NCBI GenBank assembly: GCA_035607415.1 | Contig: DATNAQ010000140.1 | Coordinates: 103,778 to 167,777 of the forward strand | DNA length: 64,000 nt | Origin: JAQBQH01 sp035607415 | GTDB taxonomy: Bacteria > Myxococcota_A > Polyangia > Palsa-1104 | Reading direction: 5' to 3' | In this document: piece after piece, positions 54,248-62,192 of the stretch | Position numbering within the stretch: the first letter of the stretch is position 1 | Layout of the letters: each line of letters starts with the position of its first letter | Notes under the pieces: model-generated | Told to the model about the DNA's origin: nothing | What the model saw: only the letters and a program-made list of their open reading frames with translations | Databases searched by the model: none | Translations under genes and position numbers: made by a program

Positions 54248-55145
54248 GCGCCGATTCCACGCCATTCTCGTCGTCCTCCTCGTCGCGCTGTTGCCCGCCG
54301 CCGCCGGCGCGCAAGAGCCGCCGATGAAGCTCGAGACGCACAAGCTCACCGACAGCCTCTACCTCATCACCGGACCGGGCGGCAACATCGTCCTCTCCGT
54401 CGGCGCCAACGGCGTCTTCCTCGTCGACGATCAGATCGCGCCCATGACCCCCGCGCTCAAGCAGGCGGTCGCGGCGATCACGCCGAAGCCGGTGCGCTTC
54501 ATCTTCAACACCCACTGGCACGGCGACCACACCGGCGGCAACGCCGTCCTCGGCGGCGAAGGCGCGGTCATCGTCGCCCACGAGAACGTGCGCAAGCGCC
54601 TCTCGACCGAGCAGCTCGTGAAGATGTTCAACAAGAAGGTGCCGCCCGCGCCGCCGGCGGCGCTGCCGGTCATCACCTTCACCGATACGATCGCCTTCCA
54701 CCTCAACGGCGACGACATCGAGGTCACCCACGTCGATCCCGCGCACACCGACGGCGATTCGATCGTCTGGTTCAAGAAGGCCAACCTGCTCCACATGGGC
54801 GACACGTTCATGTCGGGCGGCTATCCGTTCATCGACGTCTCGTCGGGCGGCACCGTCGACGGCTTCGTCAAGGCGGCCGACCGGGGCCTCGCCATCGCCC
54901 AGCCGTCGACCAAGATCGTCCCCGGCCACGGCCCGCTCGCGGATCGCGCCCGGCTCAAGGAGTTTCGCGACATGGTCGCCACCATCCGCGACCGCGTGAA
55001 GAAGCTCGCGCTCGCCGGCAAGTCGCTCGCCGAGGTGAAGGCCGCCCGGCCGACGGCCGAGTACGACAAGGCGTGGGGCCACGCGTTCATCAAGCCCGAG
55101 CAGCTCGTCGAGACCATCTACGACGAGGCGACGAAGAAGCGGTAA
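54246..55145 (+). CDS. Exported metallo-beta-lactamase-fold hydrolase
   Basis: A 299-aa protein with a Sec signal (1-22). Metal ligands: H90, H92, D94 and H95 in THWHGDHTGG, H168 (AHTDGD), the Asp in MGDTF and a final His in PGHGPL. It resembles SoxH/quinoprotein-relay-type lactamase-fold proteins rather than a classical antibiotic-degrading enzyme. It acts in the periplasm. The 3-prime end abuts the promoter of the next gene. Confidence 0.9.
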   Translation: MRRFHAILVVLLVALLPAAAGAQEPPMKLETHKLTDSLYLITGPGGNIVLSVGANGVFLVDDQIAPMTPALKQAVAAITPKPVRFIFNTHWHGDHTGGNAVLGGEGAVIVAHENVRKRLSTEQLVKMFNKKVPPAPPAALPVITFTDTIAFHLNGDDIEVTHVDPAHTDGDSIVWFKKANLLHMGDTFMSGGYPFIDVSSGGTVDGFVKAADRGLAIAQPSTKIVPGHGPLADRARLKEFRDMVATIRDRVKKLALAGKSLAEVKAARPTAEYDKAWGHAFIKPEQLVETIYDEATKKR

Positions 55146-55174
55146 TTGACAGCCGCGTTCCGTAGACCTACGGT
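55146..55174 (+). promoter_or_regulatory. Sigma-70-type promoter before the small exported protein
   Basis: A perfect -35 TTGACA (55146-55151) begins right after the lactamase stop codon. A 17-nt spacer leads to TACGGT (55169-55174), a weak -10. The downstream gene starts 23 nt later with GGAGG 6 nt before its ATG. Confidence 0.5.
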
Positions 55175-55197
55175 TAGAGGCTAGGCGGAGGACACTT

Positions 55198-55692
55198 ATG
55201 CGTACCTGGATCGGCGTCGCAGCGCTCGGAATGGCTCTCGGAGTTGCTCCAGCGTGGGCGAAGGAAGCGACGCCCCCGACGGTCGGCGGCGGACACATGC
55301 AGCATTGCCCGTCGGCGGTCGCTGGCGCCAAGACCGAGATCAAGGACAACAAGGACTCGATCGAAGTGACGGTGACCTCGACGGACGCCGCGAAGACGGA
55401 AGAGATTCGCAAGCGCGCCAAGCACATGGTCGACTCGGCCAAGGCCGATCCCACGTCGGTGGTGCACAACGGCGAAGGTCACGGCGGCGGCGGCCTCGGT
55501 CAGTGCGAGGTCGTGCTCAAGGACACCTCGGTCACCGCCGAGGACGTCGACGGTGGCTCGAAGATGACGGTCAAGCCGACCAAGCCGGTCGACTTCGAGT
55601 GGCTGAAGAAGGAAACGCACGCGCGCCACACCGCCAACAGCAGCGGCGGCAAGAAGAAGGCGCCCAAGGCGGAGAAAGCCGCCAATCCGTAG
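55198..55692 (+). CDS. Small exported protein of unknown function
   Basis: A 164-aa protein with a Sec signal (1-21). The mature part has GGGHMQHCPSAV, a helix with many Lys/Glu, a second Cys (GQCEVV) preceded by HGGGG, and a Lys-rich C-terminus. Two Cys and several His could bind a metal, but that is inference. It resembles uncharacterised exported proteins I associate with myxobacteria. It has its own candidate promoter. The 54-bp gap after it holds no clear feature. Confidence 0.75.
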   Translation: MRTWIGVAALGMALGVAPAWAKEATPPTVGGGHMQHCPSAVAGAKTEIKDNKDSIEVTVTSTDAAKTEEIRKRAKHMVDSAKADPTSVVHNGEGHGGGGLGQCEVVLKDTSVTAEDVDGGSKMTVKPTKPVDFEWLKKETHARHTANSSGGKKKAPKAEKAANP

Positions 55693-55746
55693 CGCGCGCG
55701 GCGTTCCGCCCGCTCGTGAAGCTCGAAAGGTGATTGCGCGGCGCGC

Positions 55747-56061
55747 TCAGCGAGCGCGCATCGGGGAAGGCAGCGCCTCGCGGCTGGCGTCGGCGGGGTT
55801 CGAGTCGTCGACGTCCTGCGCGAACTCGTAGTGGGCCGGGTGGATCACGAACGGTCCGCCACTCTCTTCGGGAACCTCCTGATCGAGCTCGTCCTCGCTG
55901 ACGTACTCGCCGGACGTAGCCGACTTCAAGAACTCCTCGGCGAGCTCCTCGGCGAGATCGTCCTTCACGCGCGCCGGGCCACCGTCAGGGTCGGGCAGAA
56001 AGGCGTTGCCGTCGTCGTCTCGTTTCTTCAGCGAGCGGCGCGGCTGCTTGCGAACCTTCAT
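55747..56061 (-). CDS. Small acidic protein of unknown function
   Basis: A 104-aa protein with AGGAGG 5 nt before the ATG, strong support for a real gene. The N-terminus is basic (MKVRKQPRR) and the rest strongly acidic, with SATSGEYVSEDE and VPEESGGPFV, motifs I associate with an uncharacterised small-protein family. It has no signal or membrane segment. The function is unknown. Confidence 0.75.
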   Translation of the reverse strand: MKVRKQPRRSLKKRDDDGNAFLPDPDGGPARVKDDLAEELAEEFLKSATSGEYVSEDELDQEVPEESGGPFVIHPAHYEFAQDVDDSNPADASREALPSPMRAR

Positions 56062-56180
56062 CGTCGCCTCCTATCGCTCAAGCCACTGACGGTGAAACGT
56101 AAGCCGGCGCGGACGCGTGGCAATCGCCCGCAGCGTCAAGAAGAGATCGAAGCTATCGAGGAGGGAAGCGCATGTTCAGC

Positions 56181-56205
56181 AAGACAAAGCGTAGCGCTTT
56201 GTCTT
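56181..56205. terminator. Perfect 11-bp stem-loop
   Basis: AAGACAAAGCG (56181-56191) pairs with CGCTTTGTCTT (56195-56205) around a TAG loop and is followed on the plus strand by TTC and T-rich sequence. It is locally AT-rich. It lies 38 bp past the amidohydrolase stop, so it probably ends that leftward transcript, although the U-tract is on the other strand. Confidence 0.5.
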
Positions 56206-56242
56206 TTCGCTTTGCGCCTTGATTTTTGGTGCGAAGGCGCGG

Positions 56243-58051
56243 CTAGCGCAGCTCGAGCTGATCGATGGTGAAGGCGAACTTGCCCGCCTGCGGGCCGGCG
56301 GTCCACAGAAGGCCCATGAGGTCGCGCCCGTCGAGCCCGTCGAACGAGGCCAGCGGCATCGACACCTCGGTCCACTTGCCGTTCGTCGTCGGGAACGTGC
56401 GCACCGCGTAGCGGAAGCCGAGGTGGCGCGCGAAGATCATGACGCGATAGCGCGCGCCGTCGCCCTTGACCCAGAAGTGCAGCATCTTCTTCGCCGACAG
56501 GTTCGCCGGCGCCATCGGCATCGCGCCCGGCTGGAACATCACGCCCGCCCAGCCGAAGCCGCTGTTGCCCTTGATCTCGCCCGCGACCGCGAGCGCCTGC
56601 TTCGAGCCGACGGCGCCGCCGGGCACGACCTTCAGATCCACCGTCGACGTGCCGCCGCGCAGCGCGTCCGTCGACGGCACCAGCCCGGCGCCGTACTTCG
56701 TCGTCAGCTTGCCGTCCTCGAAGTCGGCGATGGCTCCCGAGTCCGAGCCGGGCGGCGGGGGCGCCTCGCGCTCGTGGGCGGCTTGCGCGCGCTCGGCCTC
56801 GACCTTCTGGCGATAGGCGTCGCGATCGACGGCGACGCCGCGCTTCCACACGCCGGCGATGGCGCGCGTCTGCAGGATGTCCTTGGTCGGATCGCCGTCG
56901 ACGAGCACGAGATCGGCGCGCAGCCCGGGGGCGATGCGCCCGCGATCGGCCAGCCCGAAGCGCGCCGCCGGCAGCGAGGTGGCCGCGGCCAGCGCCTTCT
57001 CCGGCGTCAGCCCGGCGTCGACGAGGCGCGCCAGCTCGCCGTGCAGGCTGGCGCCGTGCACGACGCCGGGGTTGGTCGCGTCGGTGCCGGCGAGGATGGG
57101 CACGCCGGCGGCATCGAGCTCTCTCACCGTCGCCGGCGCATACGTGCAGTTCACCGCGGGCAGCCGTGCCGGAAAGCGGCGCTCGAGCTGCGCCATGTCC
57201 CCCTCGTCGAGGAACGGCGCGACGTGCGGATCGCTCGCCAGCGCCGGCGCGCCGGCTTCGCACAGCGGCATGAGCACGCTCAGCGTCGGGATCACGAAGG
57301 CGTGGTGCGCCGCCACGAACGACGCGAAGTCGGGCGTGGGCGCGCTGTCGATGAACAGGTGCGCCAGCCCGTCGGCGCCGGCGTCGAGCGCGATGCGCGC
57401 CCCCGACTGCGCGCCGATGTGCACGACCGCCAGCAGCTTGTGCGCGTGCGCCGCCTTGACCAGCGCGGCGACGGTGGCGGCGTCGAGCGTCGGGATGGGA
57501 TGGCCGAGCCACTTGCCGTCGTCGACGACGATCTTGAGGTAGTCGGCGCCGTCCTTGACGCGATCGGCGACGAACGCCTCGGCCTCCTCGGGCTTCGACA
57601 GCGTCGGAACCGGGAAGCCGTACTCGGTGCCGTGGCCCTTCGGTGCCGTGGCCATCATGCCGGCCGAGCGCAGATCGGCGGCGCCGGTGGCTTCGCCCGC
57701 TTTCTCTTTTTCGCGCAGCGCGCGGTTCTTCTCGGGCGAGCCGGCCATCTCGAGCTCGGTGGTGACGCCGAAGACGAGCGCCTCGGTCAGCGCCTTGTCG
57801 TCGAAGGCGTGGGTGTGGCTGTCGATGAGGCCGGGCAGGAGCGTCTTGCCGCTGCCGTCGACGACGGTGGCGCCCTTGGCCCCGAGCTTGTGGCCGACGG
57901 CGCGGATGAGGCCTTTGTCGACGAGGACGTCGCCCTGCGACGTGCGTGTGCCGTCGAAGATGCGCACGTTCTTGAAGACGAGCGGGGCGGCGCCGGCGCG
58001 CGGCGCGGCGAGGGCGAAGAAGAGGGCGGCGACCAGGAGTGAACGTGACAT
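56243..58051 (-). CDS. Exported amidohydrolase with C-terminal CIA30/CBM11-like domain
   Basis: A 602-aa protein with a Sec signal (1-21). The amidohydrolase TIM barrel (~30-425) has HxH in DSHTH, a Lys in YLKIVVDDG, His residues in VVHIG and AHLF, and the metal Asp in AGTDATN, as in imidazolonepropionase/prolidase-like enzymes. The C-terminal ~160 residues (from IADFEDG) form a beta-sandwich of the CIA30/CBM11 type. It probably hydrolyses a small amide or lactam in the periplasm. The two-domain form recurs in several proteobacteria and Bacteroidetes. Confidence 0.88.
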   Translation of the reverse strand: MSRSLLVAALFFALAAPRAGAAPLVFKNVRIFDGTRTSQGDVLVDKGLIRAVGHKLGAKGATVVDGSGKTLLPGLIDSHTHAFDDKALTEALVFGVTTELEMAGSPEKNRALREKEKAGEATGAADLRSAGMMATAPKGHGTEYGFPVPTLSKPEEAEAFVADRVKDGADYLKIVVDDGKWLGHPIPTLDAATVAALVKAAHAHKLLAVVHIGAQSGARIALDAGADGLAHLFIDSAPTPDFASFVAAHHAFVIPTLSVLMPLCEAGAPALASDPHVAPFLDEGDMAQLERRFPARLPAVNCTYAPATVRELDAAGVPILAGTDATNPGVVHGASLHGELARLVDAGLTPEKALAAATSLPAARFGLADRGRIAPGLRADLVLVDGDPTKDILQTRAIAGVWKRGVAVDRDAYRQKVEAERAQAAHEREAPPPPGSDSGAIADFEDGKLTTKYGAGLVPSTDALRGGTSTVDLKVVPGGAVGSKQALAVAGEIKGNSGFGWAGVMFQPGAMPMAPANLSAKKMLHFWVKGDGARYRVMIFARHLGFRYAVRTFPTTNGKWTEVSMPLASFDGLDGRDLMGLLWTAGPQAGKFAFTIDQLELR

Positions 58052-58060
58052 GCGCGCAGT

Positions 58061-58181
58061 CTAGTACCTCGCCAGAGTGGTTTCGATCGGTTCGTTTCGC
58101 TTCACACCCCGGCGACGTATTCGCACGTCGCGGCGAGGTACTGCGCATCGGTCCCAGGAGGCCAATGCGGCGAAGTACTAG
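58061..58181. mobile_element. CTAG-bounded miniature inverted-repeat element (121 bp)
   Basis: CTAGTACCTCGCC (58061-58073) is inverted at 58169-58181 with one mismatch. A further inner copy of the arm (GGCGAGGTAC) sits at 58132-58141, and CGACGT/ACGTCG form a small hairpin at 58113-58130. Both ends read C-TA-G, the target used by IS630-type elements, which duplicate TA. The right-hand CTAG contains the TAG stop codon of the TonB-like gene. No transposase is encoded. Confidence 0.55.
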
Positions 58182-59332
58182 CGCCGCTCTTCGATGGCGA
58201 CGAGCGAGACGTGGCTCTGCACCTGCTCGTCGAGCGGCAGCGTCGGGGAGAGGAAGCGGCGCCAGCCGGTGGCGTGCGGATCGAGGTGGCCGGTCTCGTC
58301 GAAGCGGAACCCGATGCTCGTCGGTGGTTGCACCGCGACCGCGGCTTCCACCGTCCAGCGCGTGACCACGGTGCAGTGCTCGTCAGGCGCGCCGCCGCGC
58401 CGGACGGCGTCCTCGACGGCGGCGAGCGCGGTGCGATCGAAGCGCCGCCGGCCCGACGGTTTGGTCACGCGCGCCGCGACGATATGGCCGTCCTCGTCGA
58501 CGGTGACTTCGACCTCGACCGTGAGCGACGTCGCGGGCGCGGCCCAGCGCGCCTGCACCGCGAGCGCTTGCTGCGCCGGGGGGTCGCGGATGTTGAAGCC
58601 GGGCGGCGTGCCGAGCATGATCTCGTTCGACGGATCGACCGCGCGCGGGACGCCGCCGCCTTGGGGCGGGCCGTCGAGCCAGGCGCGCAAGATCTGGTGC
58701 GCCAGCGCCTTGCCTTTGCTCTCCTGTTTGACGACGTCGACCGGCAGGCGGAGCTCCTGCGCCAGCTTGCGCTCGAGCGCGCGCCAGCGCGGGGCGATGT
58801 GGCCCGACCCGGCGCGCTCGCGCGCGGCGGCGTCGTCGAGCCACTCGCGGGTGCGCGCGGTGAGGCGCTCGCGCTCGTCGTCGGCGGGCGGCGGCGGGTC
58901 GCCGGCGCGGCGCAAGTGGCCGCCGGGATCGGCCGGCGCCGTCGACGGCGCGACCGCACGGCCGAGCGCGTCGCGCGAGAACAGATCGACCGTCGTCGAC
59001 GAGGGCGGTCGCGAAGCCGGCGGCGGCGGCGGCGTAGGGGAGGGCGGCGCGCTCGTCTCCGCCGGCGGCGACGGGGCTGCCGGCGCACGGCTCGTCGGCG
59101 TCGCGCGCGTCGTCCGCGTGAACGTCGCGAGCGCCCGGGGTGTCGCGAGCGCCGGGGGTGTCACGCGCGCCGGGGCCGTCGCGCGCGCCGGCGTCTGGTA
59201 CGGCGTGATCTCGATGCTGCGCCGATCGATCGGCGCGGCCGGCGGCGCGCGCCGCAGCGTCATCAGCAACGCCGCCAAACCATGCAACGCCAGCGACGCG
59301 CCGACCGAAGCCCTCGCCACCCGGCCGCGCAC
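58178..59332 (-). CDS. TonB-like energy transducer (paralogue B)
   Basis: A 384-aa protein from GTG. It has an N-terminal membrane helix (~8-26), a Pro/Ala/Thr-rich linker (~35-115), a middle helical region, and a C-terminal TonB-type domain (~255-325: VTVDEDGHIVAARVTKPSG). It shares the plan of the protein at 34683-35735, including VDLFS and VDPSNE landmarks and a C-terminal tail of similar layout. It is expected to span the periplasm. No ExbB/D is nearby. The stop codon lies inside the element at 58061-58181. Confidence 0.7.
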   Translation of the reverse strand: MRGRVARASVGASLALHGLAALLMTLRRAPPAAPIDRRSIEITPYQTPARATAPARVTPPALATPRALATFTRTTRATPTSRAPAAPSPPAETSAPPSPTPPPPPASRPPSSTTVDLFSRDALGRAVAPSTAPADPGGHLRRAGDPPPPADDERERLTARTREWLDDAAARERAGSGHIAPRWRALERKLAQELRLPVDVVKQESKGKALAHQILRAWLDGPPQGGGVPRAVDPSNEIMLGTPPGFNIRDPPAQQALAVQARWAAPATSLTVEVEVTVDEDGHIVAARVTKPSGRRRFDRTALAAVEDAVRRGGAPDEHCTVVTRWTVEAAVAVQPPTSIGFRFDETGHLDPHATGWRRFLSPTLPLDEQVQSHVSLVAIEERR

Positions 59333-59386
59333 ACCGCTAGGACGCGACCGTCACCGCCGAGGTTGCTCGCTACCGCGCGCGCATCC

Positions 59387-59419
59387 TCACGACCACATCG
59401 CCATCACGACCACATCGCC
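59387..59419. repeat. 16-bp tandem duplication across the helicase stop codon
   Basis: TCACGACCACATCGCC occurs at 59387 and 59404, a period of 17 bp. The second copy holds the TGA stop of the helicase gene (minus strand), so loss of one base would shift to a near-identical end in another frame. Confidence 0.8.
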
Positions 59420-61422
59420 CGCAGCCGCGCCCCCACGTCGACCACCGCGCCGCCTCCCGCATCCACCCGATCCTCCGGCGCCGCCGCTCCGTGGCTCACC
59501 CGCGCGAACCGCTCGACGATGCTGTCGGGAATGAAGCGCGTGCGCGGCGCATACACGTGCACATCGCCGTACCGCCGCTGCTGCCGCACGAAGAAGCGCA
59601 GCGGATGGATCACGTGCAGCTGCTCGCGCGCCCGCGTCAGCGCCACGTAGAACAGCCGCCGCTCCTCCTCGATCTGCTCGGGATGCTCGGTCGCCATGTC
59701 CGACGGGATCGACCCATCGGCCGCGTTGATCACGAACACGTGGTCCCACTCCTGCCCCTTGGCCGAGTGGATCGTCGACAGGATCAAGTAGTCCTCGTCG
59801 CGCAACGGCGGCCCCGCGTGGTCCCCCGTCGCCTGCGGCGGATCGAGCGTCAGCTCCGACAAGAACCGCTCGCGCGACGGATAGTGCGCCGCGATCTGCT
59901 CGAGCTCGTCGAGATCCTGTGCGCGCACGGGCGCGTGATCGTAGATGCGCTCGAGGTGCGGCTGATACCAGCGGCGCACGAGGCCGAGCTGCGCCAGCCA
60001 CTCGGCCCCGCCGCGCAGCCGCCCGAGCAGCTCGCACAGCGCCGGCCACTCCGATCGCGCCGCCGCCGGCGGCGTGTGCCGCGCGAACGCCTCGAGCGAC
60101 CAGGCCCACTCCGCGAGCGCGTCCGCCGCGCGCTGCGCGCTCCCCGGCCCGACGCCGGGCAGGAGCTGCAGCACGCGAAACGCCGCCACCCGATCGCGCA
60201 GGTTCTCGCCCCAGCGCAACACGCACAGCGCGTCCTTGACGTGCGCCGCCTCGAGGAACTTGAGCCCGCCGTACTTGACGAACGGCACGTTCCGTCGCGA
60301 CAGCTCGATCTCGAGCGCGTCCGAGTGGTGCGCCGCGCGAAACAGCACCGCCTGCCGCTTGAGCGGCACGCCCGCCTCGCGCGCCTCCATGATCTTGGAG
60401 ACGACGTAATCGACCTGCGCGTCCTCGTCGGCGGCGCTCACCAGAAGCGGCTTCGCGCTCGACGGCCGCGTCGAAAACAGGTTCTTCGTGAAGCGCTCCG
60501 CCGCGAGCCCGATCACCGCGTTGGCCGCATCGAGGATCGGCTGCGTCGATCGATAGTTCTCTTCGAGCGTCACCACCCGCGCCGGCGGCGTGAACTGCGA
60601 CGGAAAGTCGAGGATGTTGCGCACCGTCGCCGCGCGGAACGCGTAGATCGACTGCGCGTCGTCGCCCACGACGGTGACGCCGCGTCCGTCGGGCCGCAGG
60701 CGCAACAAGATCTGCGCCTGCAGCGCGTTGGTGTCCTGGTACTCGTCGACGAGCACATGGTCGAAGCGGCGCCGCACCCGCGCCGCCAGCCCCTCGTCGT
60801 TCATGAGGTGCAGCCAATAGAGAAGGAGGTCGTCGTAGTCGAGCACGTGCTGCCGCTGCTTGAACTCGACGAACGCGGCGAACAGCCGCTTGAGCTCGTC
60901 CGCGTGCTCCTTGCACCACGGGAACGACTCGCCGAGCGTCTTCGCCAACGGCTCCTGCGCATTCACCACGCGCGAGTAGATCGAGAGGCAGGTCGACTTC
61001 TTGGGAAAACGGCGCTCGCTCTTGGCGAGCCCGAGATCGTTGCGCACGACGTCGAGCGAATCGGCCGCGTCCGAGCGATCGAGCACGGTGAACGCCGGAT
61101 CGAGCCCGACGTCGCCCGCGTGTAGGCGCAAGAGGCGATTGGCGACGGCGTGAAACGTCCCCGCCCACGCAACCTGTCCGTTGCCGCCGGCGCGCGCCAG
61201 GATCCGCTGCGTGCGCAGCCCCATCTCCGCCGCCGCGCGCCGGCTGAACGTGAGGAGCAGGATCCGCCGCGCGTCCGCGCCGCGCAGGATCAGCTGCGCC
61301 ACGCGATGCGCCAGCGTGTTCGTCTTGCCCGATCCCGCGCCGGCGATGATGAGCAGCGGGCTGTCGTCGTGCACGACGGCGTCGCGTTGCGCGGGATTGA
61401 GCGCGTCGAGGATCTCCGTCAT
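59404..61422 (-). CDS. UvrD/PcrA-type superfamily 1 DNA helicase
   Basis: A 672-aa protein. Walker A is AGAGSGKT (K33), motif II VDEYQDT, motif III GDDAQSIYAFR, motif IV ENYRST, motif V TIHSAKGQEW and motif VI LFYVALTRAR. It is a 3-prime to 5-prime helicase in repair or replication. The C-terminus is somewhat shorter than UvrD and lacks the usual RNA-polymerase-binding tail. It is divergent from the GST gene (94 bp). Confidence 0.93.
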   Translation of the reverse strand: MTEILDALNPAQRDAVVHDDSPLLIIAGAGSGKTNTLAHRVAQLILRGADARRILLLTFSRRAAAEMGLRTQRILARAGGNGQVAWAGTFHAVANRLLRLHAGDVGLDPAFTVLDRSDAADSLDVVRNDLGLAKSERRFPKKSTCLSIYSRVVNAQEPLAKTLGESFPWCKEHADELKRLFAAFVEFKQRQHVLDYDDLLLYWLHLMNDEGLAARVRRRFDHVLVDEYQDTNALQAQILLRLRPDGRGVTVVGDDAQSIYAFRAATVRNILDFPSQFTPPARVVTLEENYRSTQPILDAANAVIGLAAERFTKNLFSTRPSSAKPLLVSAADEDAQVDYVVSKIMEAREAGVPLKRQAVLFRAAHHSDALEIELSRRNVPFVKYGGLKFLEAAHVKDALCVLRWGENLRDRVAAFRVLQLLPGVGPGSAQRAADALAEWAWSLEAFARHTPPAAARSEWPALCELLGRLRGGAEWLAQLGLVRRWYQPHLERIYDHAPVRAQDLDELEQIAAHYPSRERFLSELTLDPPQATGDHAGPPLRDEDYLILSTIHSAKGQEWDHVFVINAADGSIPSDMATEHPEQIEEERRLFYVALTRAREQLHVIHPLRFFVRQQRRYGDVHVYAPRTRFIPDSIVERFARVSHGAAAPEDRVDAGGGAVVDVGARLRAMWS

Positions 61423-61429
61423 CCGTCGA

Positions 61430-61458
61430 CTGTACGGCGCGCCTGAACCGATGTACAG
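61430..61458. promoter_or_regulatory. Inverted repeat between the helicase and GST genes
   Basis: CTGTAC (61430) and GTACAG (61453) are inverted and 17 bp apart in the 94-bp divergent region. It may be an operator; the spacing does not fit an E. coli-type LexA box. Confidence 0.25.
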
Positions 61459-61516
61459 TATTTCCGTCGAGGAAGTGACCTACGTTGAGGGCTCACTTTC
61501 TGCCGGAGGTCGAGCG

Positions 61517-62137
61517 ATGGGCATCGTCTTCTATTACTCCCCGATGTCGAGCGCCTCGCGCGTGCACTGGGCGCTCGAGGAGCTCGGCATTCCGTACGAC
61601 AAGGTGAAGCTCGATCTGTCCAAGGGCGAGCAGCGCCAGCCCGACTTCCTCAAGCTCAACCCGAACGGCAAGGTGCCGGCCATGGTCGTCGACGGCCACC
61701 CGCTCTTCGAGTCGCTCGCCATGCTGCTCTGGCTCGGCGAGACCTACGGCGTCGACAAGGGGCTCTATCCGCCGCCCGGCCTGCAACGGCTCGAGGCGTA
61801 CAAGTGGCTGGCCTGGGGCTCGGTCTCGCTCGCCGAGGCGGGGATGCGCCTCATGCACAATACCTCGGACCGCTTTCCGCTCGAGCAGCGCAACGCCGCC
61901 GCCGCCAGCGCGGCGCACGCCGAGATCAACAAGCTCCTGCAGGTGCTGGACCGCAGCATCGAAGGCGAGCAGTACATCCTCGGCGACAAGTTCTCGATCG
62001 TCGACTGTGCCGTCGGCTCGATGGTCTGGTTCCTCGTGCAGCGCCTCCAGGTCGATCTCGCGCCGCACCGGCATGTGGGTGCCTGGATGAGCCGCCTCAT
62101 GCCGCGCCCCGCCCTCGCCCGCATCCTGAGCGCCTAG
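61517..62137 (+). CDS. Glutathione S-transferase
   Basis: A 206-aa protein with GGAGGT 6 nt before the ATG. The N-terminal thioredoxin-like domain has Tyr/Ser near the start (YYSPMSSASRV), PNGKVPAM with the cis-Pro, and an ESLAM glutathione-binding Glu-Ser. An all-helical C-terminal domain has the ILGDKFSIVDC N-capping box. It is cytoplasmic. The substrate is unknown. Confidence 0.92.
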   Translation: MGIVFYYSPMSSASRVHWALEELGIPYDKVKLDLSKGEQRQPDFLKLNPNGKVPAMVVDGHPLFESLAMLLWLGETYGVDKGLYPPPGLQRLEAYKWLAWGSVSLAEAGMRLMHNTSDRFPLEQRNAAAASAAHAEINKLLQVLDRSIEGEQYILGDKFSIVDCAVGSMVWFLVQRLQVDLAPHRHVGAWMSRLMPRPALARILSA

Positions 62138-62192
62138 GGCACATCGCGCGCCAATTTTTTACAGTTCTCGCCGGCCGAAAGATCGTGAGATC

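Noticed and set aside
61430..61458. LexA/SOS box upstream of the UvrD-type helicase
   Set aside because: CTGTAC and GTACAG are 17 bp apart, which does not fit the E. coli CTGT-N8-ACAG spacing; kept only as a weak inverted repeat.
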